Shown one piece after another: positions 30,480 to 37,979 of a stretch of DNA of 64,000 bases (position 1 is its first letter; each line of letters starts with the position of its first letter). The position numbers were made by a program, and so were the translations under genes. Source of the stretch: Methylobacterium sp. Leaf99. GTDB lineage: Bacteria; Pseudomonadota; Alphaproteobacteria; Rhizobiales; Beijerinckiaceae. Where the stretch lies: contig NZ_LMMU01000007.1 in assembly GCF_001422375.1 (NCBI RefSeq), positions 249,006-313,005 of the forward strand, written 5' to 3'. The notes under the pieces were generated by a model, which saw only the letters and a list, made by a program, of their open reading frames with translations, was not told where the DNA came from and did not search any database.

Positions 30480-32036
30480 ATGCGACGCACCACGAACGGA
30501 CCCGGGATGGCGCTCCTGCGCACGGCCTGCGCCGCCGCCCTCGTCTCCGGTTTGGCAGCGGGCCTCGCCGGCTGCATGGTCGGCCCCGATTTCGTGCCGC
30601 CCGCCGATCCGCCGGTGAGCCGCTATACCCGCGCGCCCCTGACCAACCCGACGGCCACCGACAAGGTGACGACCCGGCAGGGCGGCTCGGCCGACCAGAA
30701 CTTCATCGCCGGCGCCGACGTGCCGGGCCAGTGGTGGACGCTGTTCCACTCCAAGGCGCTCAACCGCCTCGTGGAGGAGGCGCTCGCCAACAACCCCAAC
30801 CTCGACGCCGCCCAGGCGGCCCTGCGCATCGCCCAGCAGAACGTCGAGGCCCAGCGCGGCACCCTGTTCCCGCAGGTGGGTTTCAACGGCCTCGGTTCGC
30901 GCCAGAAGGTGCCGGGAGGCGAGCTCCAGAGCCCGCTCAACGACCAACGCCAGCTGTTCTACAGCCTCTACACCCCGCAGGTGACGGTCTCGTTCACCCC
31001 CGACGTGTTCGGCGGCAACCGGCGCCAGATCGAATCGCTGGAAGCCCAGGCCGAGAACCAGCGCTTCCAGCTCGAGGCCGCCTACCTGTCGCTCACCGCC
31101 AACGTGGTGCTGGCGGCGATCCAGGAAGCGTCGCTCCGCGCCCAGATCGACGCGACGAAGCGGGTGATCCAGGCCCAGACCGAGGTGTTGACCCTCTACA
31201 ACAAGCAGCTTTCCCTCGGGCAGATCGCCGGGGCCGACGTGGTGGTGCAGCAGGCCGCGCTCTCGGTGTCGATGCAGTTGCTGCCGCCGCTCGAAAAGCA
31301 GCTCGCGATCCAGCGCAACCTGCTCACCGCCCTCGTCGGGCGGTTCCCGAGCGAGGAGGTCACCCAGACCTTCACCCTCGCGTCGCTCCGCCTGCCGACC
31401 CGGCTCCCCGTGAGCCTGCCGTCGCACCTCGTGCAGCAGCGCCCCGACGTGAAGGCGGCGGAAGCCAACGTGCAGCAGGCGAGCGCGCTGGTGGGGGTCG
31501 CCGTCGCCAACCGCCTGCCGCAGTTCAACATCACGGCCAACGGCGGATCGAGCGCCGTGCGGATCGCGCAGCTCGCGAGTTCGGCGGCGAGCTTCTATGG
31601 CATCGTCGGCACCGTGGCCCAGCCGATCTTCGACGCCGGCACCCTGTTCCGGCGCCAGCGCGCGGCGGAGGAGACCCTCGACCAGGCCCAGGCCCAGTAC
31701 CGCGCCGTGGTCATCGGCGCCTTCCAGAACGTCGCCGACGCCCTGCGGGCGCTGCAATCCGACGCTCAGGCCGTGGCCGCGGCGGCTGCCGCCGAGAAGG
31801 CGACGAGCCAGAGCCTCGACCTCATCCGCAAGCAGTATTCGGCCGGCGCCATCAACAGCACGCAGGTGCTCATCGCCCAGCAATCCTACCTGTCGGCCAT
31901 CGTGACCTCGGCGGGCGCGCGCGCCAACCAGTACGCCGACACGGCGGCCCTGTTCCAGGCGCTCGGCGGCGGCTGGTGGAACCGCAACGACGTCCGGCCC
32001 CCGCGCCGCGAGAAGGACCCGGCCCCCTTCCTCTAG
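30480..32036 (+). CDS. Outer-membrane efflux lipoprotein (NodT/OprM-like)
   Basis: With the start at 30480 this is a 518-residue protein with a lipoprotein signal peptide whose lipobox is LAGC (C32). The mature part shows GPDFVPPADPPVSRY, WWTLFHSKALNRLVEEALANNPNL, and the repeated TolC-like helices (EAQAENQRFQLEAAYLSL, VAQPIFDAGTLFRRQRAAEE). It forms the trimeric outer-membrane duct of the upstream pump. An in-frame ATG at 30366, overlapping the pump stop, would add 38 residues with no signal character and is less likely. Confidence 0.9.
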   Translation: MRRTTNGPGMALLRTACAAALVSGLAAGLAGCMVGPDFVPPADPPVSRYTRAPLTNPTATDKVTTRQGGSADQNFIAGADVPGQWWTLFHSKALNRLVEEALANNPNLDAAQAALRIAQQNVEAQRGTLFPQVGFNGLGSRQKVPGGELQSPLNDQRQLFYSLYTPQVTVSFTPDVFGGNRRQIESLEAQAENQRFQLEAAYLSLTANVVLAAIQEASLRAQIDATKRVIQAQTEVLTLYNKQLSLGQIAGADVVVQQAALSVSMQLLPPLEKQLAIQRNLLTALVGRFPSEEVTQTFTLASLRLPTRLPVSLPSHLVQQRPDVKAAEANVQQASALVGVAVANRLPQFNITANGGSSAVRIAQLASSAASFYGIVGTVAQPIFDAGTLFRRQRAAEETLDQAQAQYRAVVIGAFQNVADALRALQSDAQAVAAAAAAEKATSQSLDLIRKQYSAGAINSTQVLIAQQSYLSAIVTSAGARANQYADTAALFQALGGGWWNRNDVRPPRREKDPAPFL

Positions 32037-32228
32037 GCCCTGTCGTCCAAACCCCCTCGAACGGCGTGATATCCCTCCGGTCCCTCCAGCGCCGGGTGCC
32101 TTCGTGCGCGCCCGCCGGCGATGGGCCGGGCCGATGGCGAGGGCTTTCCCGAGCGTCCCCTCCGCACGCATCCGCGCGCAAACCCGTTGCGCCCCGGCGC
32201 GGCTTGGGCTAGGAAATCGGCACGGTCA

Positions 32229-32305
32229 GCACCCGTAGCTCAGCTGGATAGAGCGTTGCCCTCCGAAGGCAAAGGTCACACGTTCGAATCGTGTCGGGTG
32301 CGCCA
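32229..32305 (+). tRNA. tRNA-Arg (anticodon CCG)
   Basis: This is a 77-base cloverleaf with acceptor GCACCCG/CGGGTGC, D arm GCTCAGCTGGATAGAGC, anticodon stem TTGCC/GGCAA with loop CTCCGAA (anticodon CCG, reading CGG), T arm ACACG-TTCGAAT-CGTGT, discriminator G and encoded CCA. Its 3' 50-odd bases are the attachment site for two integrated elements, so the 3' end of the functional gene is supplied by element 1 while remaining identical in sequence. Confidence 0.97.
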
Positions 32306-32308
32306 ACA
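32257..32308 (+). repeat. Attachment-site direct repeat, copy 1 (in tRNA-Arg)
   Basis: These 52 bases from the anticodon stem to just past CCA are identical to 44666-44717; bases 32253-32306 are also identical to 52659-52712. This is attL of element 1. Confidence 0.93.
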
Positions 32309-32311
32309 TTT

Positions 32312-32782
32312 TCAATGACTTAGCTGAAAAATAGTTGGTCGCGGATTTGTCCGGGTAGCACCCGGGTAGCACGCGAACTGAAAGCCGTATCTAACAGCGG
32401 TCATTTCGACCGATACCGCGCCACGACCGCGGAAGACGCCCTTCCCAATATTCCACGCGGACTGAGCGGCCCCCTTCAGGGCGCCTACGAGCGCGCCGAT
32501 GATCGCGAGCGAAGCATCCGCAACTCCCGCGGCGACGAGCTTCAGGAGATTGTGCAGGGCGCGAGCGCCGAGCGCCAGGGCGCCGAAGACCGCGCCACGG
32601 CCGCCGACGGAGCCGAGCAGCATGAGACCGACGAGGGCCGTGCGAAGCAGCATGATCAAGGCGACGGCGACGGCGACCTGAGCCGCCGCGAAGCCGCGGA
32701 TCGCCGCCGATCCTTTGTAGCGAAGGCGGTCCGCGGGGCCACCCAAAAGTACGCATCGGCCAAGCCTAGGGTCAAAACTCAA
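32312..32782 (-). CDS. Possible small hydrophobic membrane protein
   Basis: An open frame of up to 156 codons (TTG start; an internal ATG at 32653 is possible) contains hydrophobic stretches ([25 protein letters not shown] and [17 protein letters not shown]) that could span a membrane two or three times. Its C-terminus runs through the left arm-site repeats, which suggests the true end is fortuitous. It could be a holin-like or junk frame; the evidence is weak because the region is G+C-rich. Confidence 0.3.
   Translation of the reverse strand: MSFDPRLGRCVLLGGPADRLRYKGSAAIRGFAAAQVAVAVALIMLLRTALVGLMLLGSVGGRGAVFGALALGARALHNLLKLVAAGVADASLAIIGALVGALKGAAQSAWNIGKGVFRGRGAVSVEMTAVRYGFQFACYPGATRTNPRPTIFQLSH
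32353..32372 (+). repeat. Arm-type repeats at left end of element 1
   Basis: Two copies of GGGTAGCAC (32353-32361 and 32364-32372) lie 45-64 bases inside the left boundary. The same 9-mer recurs three times near the right boundary. They are likely integrase or excisionase arm-binding sites. Confidence 0.65.
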
Positions 32783-32910
32783 TCAGCTTGACCCCGCAAA
32801 GGGCTTCAAAGGGTGGCAAACGGACCTCAGCCCTTCGGCCAGAAGCCGACATTCCGCCTTCAAGCGAACATTGCGGTTGCGAACGCCAATTTTGCTGGTT
32901 GGCGGAACAG

Positions 32911-33072
32911 CTAACAGGGTACGTAGACAGGACCGCCGTAACACGACTTCGATCGGCTAGAATCAAGGGAGGATGCGTTGTCGCGATCCGGGTTCCGACC
33001 ACCCGTATTCGTCGTCGAGCAACCGGATACGACAAAAGCGAGGATCAAGGTCGCGATAAGATTTTTTCGCAT
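32911..33072 (-). CDS. Small predicted lipoprotein
   Basis: This 53-residue protein starts at the ATG at 33072 with GGGAGAAAA upstream. It begins MRKNLIATLILAFVVSGC, a typical lipoprotein signal with lipobox VSGC (C18). The short mature part is polar and ends in YGGPVYVPC. Within a phage-like element a tiny lipoprotein could be an Rz1-like lysis protein or a superinfection-exclusion factor, but nothing here decides. Confidence 0.55.
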   Translation of the reverse strand: MRKNLIATLILAFVVSGCSTTNTGGRNPDRDNASSLDSSRSKSCYGGPVYVPC

Positions 33073-33385
33073 CGTTTTCTCCCTATTTCTGGCGAGTATT
33101 GCGCGGAAAAGGATGGAGGTCTGCTGCGTACAAAGCACATACACGAGCTTTGTCGAGTGGGCCGATGGCTTCAGGCGTTAGGGCTGCTCCAGCCAAGCGC
33201 CCGAAAGCGGAATGTCCTGACTTCAAGGAAGGGTCGGAGGCAGAACGTCCGTTTCAGGGCGAAGGGTCATGGTCCGCTCCCCACCTAACCCGGCCATAAA
33301 GCAGACGGACGGGTCCCGACCCAGAACGGACGCTGCGATGACTTACGCCGTGCCAGATTGCCAATTATGCTAACGGACGGGCACG

Positions 33386-33625
33386 TTAGGGTTCCCGCCG
33401 AACATCAGCTTGATCCGCGATCATTCGCACGAAGCTCAGCACCTTTTTCCGGTCCTGCTCATGCCTAATCATGAGCCAAGCCTGTAGTAGCTCGCTCGTC
33501 TGGTCGATCTTAGGGGAACTGGGGTTCGAAAATGCATCTAACGAGCAGCCCAGAAGTTGAGCAATTTTGAGCGTTAGATGAGTTGAACGATCGGTACCGT
33601 CTCTGATTTCATCAGCGCTAGCCAT
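33386..33625 (-). CDS. XRE-like regulator, small
   Basis: This 79-residue protein starts at the ATG at 33625 with AAGGAAA upstream. Its N-terminal half (DRSTHLTLKIAQLLGCSLDAF) looks like the second part of a Cro/CI helix-turn-helix; the C-terminal half (LLQAWLMIRHEQDRKKVLSFVRMIADQ) resembles the C-terminal helices of short XRE regulators. It faces a rightward small gene across a compact region with inverted repeats, the arrangement of a phage-type repressor switch. Confidence 0.6.
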   Translation of the reverse strand: MASADEIRDGTDRSTHLTLKIAQLLGCSLDAFSNPSSPKIDQTSELLQAWLMIRHEQDRKKVLSFVRMIADQADVRREP

Positions 33626-33635
33626 GAGAATTTCC

Positions 33636-33668
33636 TTATGCGCGATACCGCACATAACGCGAATTATG
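33636..33668. promoter_or_regulatory. Candidate operator in the divergent regulator region
   Basis: Three half-sites alternate: TTATG (33636-33640), CATAA (33653-33657), TTATG (33664-33668). They form overlapping inverted repeats with 12- and 6-base spacers. They lie just upstream of the regulator start and could bind that protein. Confidence 0.4.
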
Positions 33669-33737
33669 GATACAGGTCAAAATTTGATGCTTGGGCCAGT
33701 AATGTGCTTAAGTACTCTGAAGGTTGCCACTAATTGT

Positions 33738-33974
33738 ATGGTTTCATACATAAGCAAGAAGACACTCAGAGATATATATGCAATGGATGAAGATGAGAAT
33801 TTTGTGAAGGTGGTTGATATTTGTATTGATGCTTTCAGAGTAGTATCCGAAAACGGAACCCCTGAAATGAAGGTTCTTGCTCGAGCTCTATTGTTTGAGG
33901 TGGGAAAAGAGGCCGTCAAACGTGTCGTCAAGGATCAGCCGAGCACGCGCATAGGCAAGCTCACGAAGCTATAA
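33738..33974 (+). CDS. Small hypothetical protein opposite the regulator
   Basis: This is 78 residues from the ATG at 33738 (MVSYISKKTLRDIYAMDEDE). An upstream ATG at 33624 in the same frame would overlap the regulator start and give an implausible N-terminus. The protein is mostly helical and charged with no signal peptide. Its A+T content is well above its neighbours, suggesting separate origin. Function not recognised; it may be the second protein of a regulatory switch or an antitoxin-like partner. Confidence 0.5.
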   Translation: MVSYISKKTLRDIYAMDEDENFVKVVDICIDAFRVVSENGTPEMKVLARALLFEVGKEAVKRVVKDQPSTRIGKLTKL

Positions 33975-34150
33975 CGGCCTTATAGACTGATCATGAGAGT
34001 GGCCGCTTTCTACCCGACCCGGACGTAGGTCATCCTCACCAAGCTGCCGCGTAGCGGACCTTCCAAGGGGCTGCGAAGGGTCGGAAGCGGACTCTCCGAG
34101 GCTCACGCTGACTAGATTTTGACCTTAAGACGGGACGCCGATAGGCCGCG

Positions 34151-35236
34151 CTACCGCTCGCCCCGCGCCAGCCGTACCGCGGCAATGATCGAGCGAGCCG
34201 CGAGCACGCCGCGAAACGCTTCAACCGACATACCCGAGCGAATCGCTTCGTCTCGATCAGCTTCCGCCCCGGCAGGCGTGAGGGCTGAAATTCCGCGCGC
34301 TCGAGTCCGTTCGGCGACGACGGCCGCGGACGGCGGCGGGGCGAGCGGCTTCACGGGAGCCAACCGCACCGGCACACTCGAAGCAATCGGACGCGCGACC
34401 GGAGGGGGGCGAGAAATTACTTTGCCCGCCGCGAGCGCGGCGAGGGTTCCTTCGAAGGTGCCGATCGTGTCGGCCATTCCGGCATCGACGGCGGCTCTTC
34501 CGATCAGCACGTCGCCTTGACCGAAGGCCGCGAGCACGCGGTCGACGGTCACTCCCCGGTTCTCGGCGACGGTTTCGATGAAGACCTGAGCGAGGGTGTC
34601 GACGCGCGCCTGAACGCGGGCGCGGCCGTCGTCGCTCTGAAGGTCCGTGACCTTGTAGGGGGACTGCGACGAGACGAAATCATAACGGCGCACGCCCGAC
34701 CGCTCGTCGCGGGCGCTCGTGTCGGCGTAGCTCGCGCGCACGCCGATCGAGCCGAGGGCGGCCGAGGTTCCGACGACGATCGAGTCGGCCGCCGAGGCAA
34801 GCCAATAGGCCGCCGAGGCGCCAAGGTCGCCGACATAGGCGACGATCGGCTTGCCCTGACCGCGAAGGCTCTTCACGGCCGCCGCAAGCTCGCCGATGCC
34901 GGCCGCCTCGCCGCCGGGGGAGTCGATGTTGAGCAGGATCGCCCGCACGCCGCCGTTGTCGACGGCCGCCTGAAGGTCCCGGCGCAGCACGTCATAGCTC
35001 GTGGCGCCGAAAAACTCGGTCATGAAGTTCGCGCGCTTAAAGAGCGGGCCTTCGGCCGAGATGATCGCCACGCCGTCGCGCACGCTCGCGCGCTCGGCAC
35101 GCGCCAGAGCTTGCGAGCGGTACGCTTCGAGGGCGACCGGCGACGGCTCGCGCGAAACGATCTCGAAGAGCTTCGCAAGAGCGTCTTTCTCCATCGCCCA
35201 CGCCGATGCGAGGCTTACAGTCAGGGCAAGGCTCAT
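34151..35236 (-). CDS. S49-family phage head maturation protease (gpC-like)
   Basis: This 361-residue protein starts at the ATG at 35236. The protease domain has NIDSPGGE (residues 103-110) and the catalytic serine region YVGDLGASAAYW (S141), as in SppA/S49 enzymes. Phage homologues, such as lambda gpC, process the capsid during assembly and carry a C-terminal scaffold-like tail. Here residues about 265-361 include a Pro/Val-rich linker and a helical RTRARGISALTPAGAEADRDEAIRSGMS segment like that tail. No major capsid gene follows. Confidence 0.82.
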   Translation of the reverse strand: MSLALTVSLASAWAMEKDALAKLFEIVSREPSPVALEAYRSQALARAERASVRDGVAIISAEGPLFKRANFMTEFFGATSYDVLRRDLQAAVDNGGVRAILLNIDSPGGEAAGIGELAAAVKSLRGQGKPIVAYVGDLGASAAYWLASAADSIVVGTSAALGSIGVRASYADTSARDERSGVRRYDFVSSQSPYKVTDLQSDDGRARVQARVDTLAQVFIETVAENRGVTVDRVLAAFGQGDVLIGRAAVDAGMADTIGTFEGTLAALAAGKVISRPPPVARPIASSVPVRLAPVKPLAPPPSAAVVAERTRARGISALTPAGAEADRDEAIRSGMSVEAFRGVLAARSIIAAVRLARGER

Positions 35237-35294
35237 ATCGGCGCTCGGGCGGGAGGATGCATTTACGAAGCTCGACAAATGTCGAGGGCGGGCG

Positions 35295-36047
35295 TCAGAC
35301 CGGCATGCGCGGCGGCGGCACCCAAGGCTCCGACGCCCGGTAGTACGGGGCATCGCCATAGAGCAGGCCGGGGAGGTACTTGATCGCGTCGAGAAGGGAG
35401 TCCGCAGACTCGACGCGCCGGGGCTCGACGGTCACGCCATCGCGAGCCGCGACGGGCTTACCCCCAACCCAACGGATCGAGCCGCGCGGCGCATCCTCCG
35501 GCGAACCAACGATTTGCCCTCCGCTCTCTCCGGGCCACGTCACACGCCAACGCTGAGGCCCGTCGCGGAACGCGGTGGCGTTCGAGATTTTGACGCTCTC
35601 GCCGAGCTTGCGGCCTCGCTCACGAAGGCTGTCTTCGTTAGCACGGTGTTTCGCCATCCGATCGAGGATGGCGGCGAGCCGCTGGGCGGCTTCGGGATAC
35701 TCGGCCTGAAGCGAGGCCGTCATAGCAACGGCTTCACGCTCGGCGCTCGCCACATCGGCGCGGAATTGCTCCCGCTCTTCGACCTTGATCCGCTCCGCGT
35801 GCGCGGCTTCGAGGGCGGCAATCGCATGAGCCGCAAGTTCGGCAGTGAGCCCATCCGCGGCCGCCTCGTCGTCTACGGCCTTCAAGGCAACGGCATCCTG
35901 CGCATCGAGCGCGGCGGCCCGCTTCATGACAGCGGAGGCCATACGCGCCTTAGCGGCCGTCAACTCGGCCCCCCGAGCAGAAAGCTCGGCGGCGATGTTG
36001 GCGGCGGTACGGGGCCGGCGCCCGAGCAGCTTATCAAGGAGGCTCAC
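35295..36047 (-). CDS. Coiled-coil protein in phage-head module, unknown
   Basis: This 250-residue protein is alanine/glutamate/arginine-rich with long predicted helices (about residues 15-150: AAKARMASAVMKRAAALDAQDAVALKAV, AAHAERIKVEEREQFRADVASAEREAV). The C-terminal 90 residues are aromatic and proline-rich (WRVTWPGESGG, YLPGLLYGDAPYYRASEPWVPPP). Its start overlaps the stop of the upstream gpW-like gene, so they are coupled. In lambda-type head operons the portal gene sits at this place. A scaffold-like or capsid-interfering role is speculation. Confidence 0.6.
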   Translation of the reverse strand: MSLLDKLLGRRPRTAANIAAELSARGAELTAAKARMASAVMKRAAALDAQDAVALKAVDDEAAADGLTAELAAHAIAALEAAHAERIKVEEREQFRADVASAEREAVAMTASLQAEYPEAAQRLAAILDRMAKHRANEDSLRERGRKLGESVKISNATAFRDGPQRWRVTWPGESGGQIVGSPEDAPRGSIRWVGGKPVAARDGVTVEPRRVESADSLLDAIKYLPGLLYGDAPYYRASEPWVPPPRMPV

Positions 36048-36280
36048 GACTGCACCCCCGCAGTCTGAGAGGCCGACGCCTTGGCGATTTCGGCCTGAGC
36101 ATCCGCGATCCGCTCTCGTACTTCGACGATATCGGCGAACATAAGGAACTGACGACCGCTGAGGGCGCGCTTGACGCTCTCCAACTCAACGGCCGCCCAT
36201 CCAAGGCGATGCCCAGCATGGGGCCGGTGCCGATGACGCCCCGCGGCGTCGGTCAAGGTGGAATTGGCATTGAGGGACAT
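36044..36280 (-). CDS. gpW-like small head-joining protein (tentative)
   Basis: This 78-residue protein has residues about 30-70 reading VELESVKRALSGRQFLMFADIVEVRERIADAQAEI. That recalls the 'aL.G......D..eLR..Ia..ea' pattern of phage head-tail joining protein W (usually 65-80 residues). Position, coupled to the next gene and upstream of an S49 protease, supports the idea. The N-terminal 25 residues (His/Arg-rich) are unlike gpW. Confidence 0.45.
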   Translation of the reverse strand: MSLNANSTLTDAAGRHRHRPHAGHRLGWAAVELESVKRALSGRQFLMFADIVEVRERIADAQAEIAKASASQTAGVQS

Positions 36281-36472
36281 GGGAAAATTCCGACATCGGC
36301 TCAGGGCCGACGACGAGAGGTTCGCCCGTCAGAGGTTCGGTATGGAGGGCCTTTTGGTCGCCATTCAACACGTAGAGACGGACTGCCCGAGGGCGGCCCG
36401 CTGAGTTCACTCAGGTAGAGACAGACTGTGGCGCAACTCGCCGGACGGGTCAGGGGCAATCCCGTACCCCTG

Positions 36473-36517
36473 AAATAAAAAACGGGGCGGGGGTGAAGCC
36501 AACTCCCCCGCCCCGTT
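36473..36517 (-). terminator. Leftward intrinsic terminator
   Basis: A perfect 13-bp G+C-rich stem (AACGGGGCGGGGG and complement, 36481-36493/36505-36517) is followed on the minus strand by a run of T (TTTTTTATTTC). It lies just after the stop of the regulator gene at 36543 and isolates the head module downstream. Confidence 0.8.
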
Positions 36518-36542
36518 CTCTTCAGCCTAGCGTCGAGCGCCG

Positions 36543-36950
36543 CTAGGCCGGAACCGAAAAATTGCGGTGATCCCGATAGGCGATCTCGGCCGCAAGCCGC
36601 ACGGCCGCGGGCATATCCAGGCCGATGCGCTCAGCGATCGGACGAAGTTCGGCGACGAGTTCGGGAGGTAGAGCGCGCTCGGTCGGAATCGGAACGAACT
36701 CAAATCCGAGAAAGCCGAGGACAGCTTCACAAGACGTAAGCGTGGGAACGTTTCTATGACGCCAAGCCTTCAGCGTCGGGCGGTTCACGCCCGAACCGGC
36801 TTCCACGGCGTCATAGGTTTTGTTCTGGCGCCTCATCTCAGTGAAAATCAGCTTCACGTGAGGGCCGGCACGCTCGGGGACCGTGACGGTAGAGGGCCGT
36901 CGAGGGCGCGGCTGAGGGTGGCGGCGAGAGTGCTTCTGAATAGCGGGCAT
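36543..36950 (-). CDS. Helix-turn-helix regulator-like protein
   Basis: This 135-residue protein has a basic N-terminal tail (KHSRRHPQPRPRRP), then KTYDAVEAGSGVNRPTLKAWRHRNVPTLTSCEAVLGFLGFEF, which fits an XRE-type helix-turn-helix ('T.....SGV....l..W' pattern), and an acidic helical C-terminus (LVAELRPIAERIGLDMPAAVRLAAEIAYRDH). A regulatory role in the element is likely; the target is unknown. The start could lie further in, near residue 30. Confidence 0.6.
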   Translation of the reverse strand: MPAIQKHSRRHPQPRPRRPSTVTVPERAGPHVKLIFTEMRRQNKTYDAVEAGSGVNRPTLKAWRHRNVPTLTSCEAVLGFLGFEFVPIPTERALPPELVAELRPIAERIGLDMPAAVRLAAEIAYRDHRNFSVPA

Positions 36951-37017
36951 GGGGCGATCATGAAGATCGCCGTCACGGGAGGGAGAGTGTTTCGGTAGCC
37001 CCGAGCCGAGCTTGCTA

Positions 37018-37800
37018 CTACGAGTCTCGTTTCTGAATTGCTTTTAGAGCTCCTGGCGGAAGCGCGCCGAACATGTCTTTAAGCTGGCGTGGCTCGGTGA
37101 TCATTGATTCTACGATCATATTCACAAGTTTAAATAGCTTATATGCAGTATCATAGTCATCCTTTAAGTCCATCTTACCGGGATGGACGGCATTATTACC
37201 AGTAACACGCACAATATCTAATGCCTGCTGAACCGATGTTTTCAGACCTTTTGCAACAAGACTTTGAATATCGTCATTTATATTGCCGCCATTCTCTCCA
37301 AGGTGCGGCATCAATTTCTGCACTGCGAGTCTTAAAAGAGCCGCTGCGCCTCGTGGAGATTGCTGTACAATAGCGGCGGCCTCGATAAATTCGCCTCGTA
37401 CGTCATCAGGCATATCAGCAGCGGGATCGACATCTATACTTGTTGTTGGATATATCACGATATCTCTGCACCAAACGGTAATATCACCGCAGGCGTAGCA
37501 GATAGACATATATAGATTTTCAACTTTTACTTCTGCAAAGCTGCCGCCCTGATGGCGCCATCTAAATGGCTTACCCTTTGATGCGAGTTCTGCAAAGCGA
37601 GCAAGACGTTTCTGTTCTGCGGTGTCGCGATCAGATGAAGCATCGGAAATAAGCCTCAACATTTCACTGCTTGCTACAGATGGCTTCTTTCCCACCGTAT
37701 ATGCGTCAGCGAATACGCGAAACCAACTCTGATGGGCTAGAGCCCGGCAATGAGGGCAATTGAATGAATCTGCACCTAGCGTTGGGGGGATTTTGCTCAT
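37018..37800 (-). CDS. DUF4145 protein with split zinc ribbon
   Basis: This protein has 260 residues from the ATG at 37800. Two CxxC pairs (NCPHCRAL near residue 15 and ICYACGD near residue 100) could bind zinc. The C-terminal half matches DUF4145: SPRGAAALLRLAVQKLMPHLG, INDDIQSLVAKGLK, NNAVHPGKMDLKDDYDTAYKLFKLVN. The A+T content is clearly higher than in adjacent genes, so it looks like a later cargo gene. DUF4145 occurs alone and fused to restriction-type enzymes; a defence-related role is possible but not shown. Confidence 0.8.
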   Translation of the reverse strand: MSKIPPTLGADSFNCPHCRALAHQSWFRVFADAYTVGKKPSVASSEMLRLISDASSDRDTAEQKRLARFAELASKGKPFRWRHQGGSFAEVKVENLYMSICYACGDITVWCRDIVIYPTTSIDVDPAADMPDDVRGEFIEAAAIVQQSPRGAAALLRLAVQKLMPHLGENGGNINDDIQSLVAKGLKTSVQQALDIVRVTGNNAVHPGKMDLKDDYDTAYKLFKLVNMIVESMITEPRQLKDMFGALPPGALKAIQKRDS

Positions 37801-37979
37801 GCGGGTAAAGACACTTTCACGGCGCGATAGTGAATTTGTATCTCTTCTTCCTGTTGCGGGAGTCAAAAATCAACATGATTGGAGCGGTATCTGCGAACCT
37901 TTCGGGATCGCGCGTTACCCGTAAGGGGTGTGCCCCCGGAAGGACCCAAGCGCATATCGGAGCTTTTCAGGTCGGCGAA

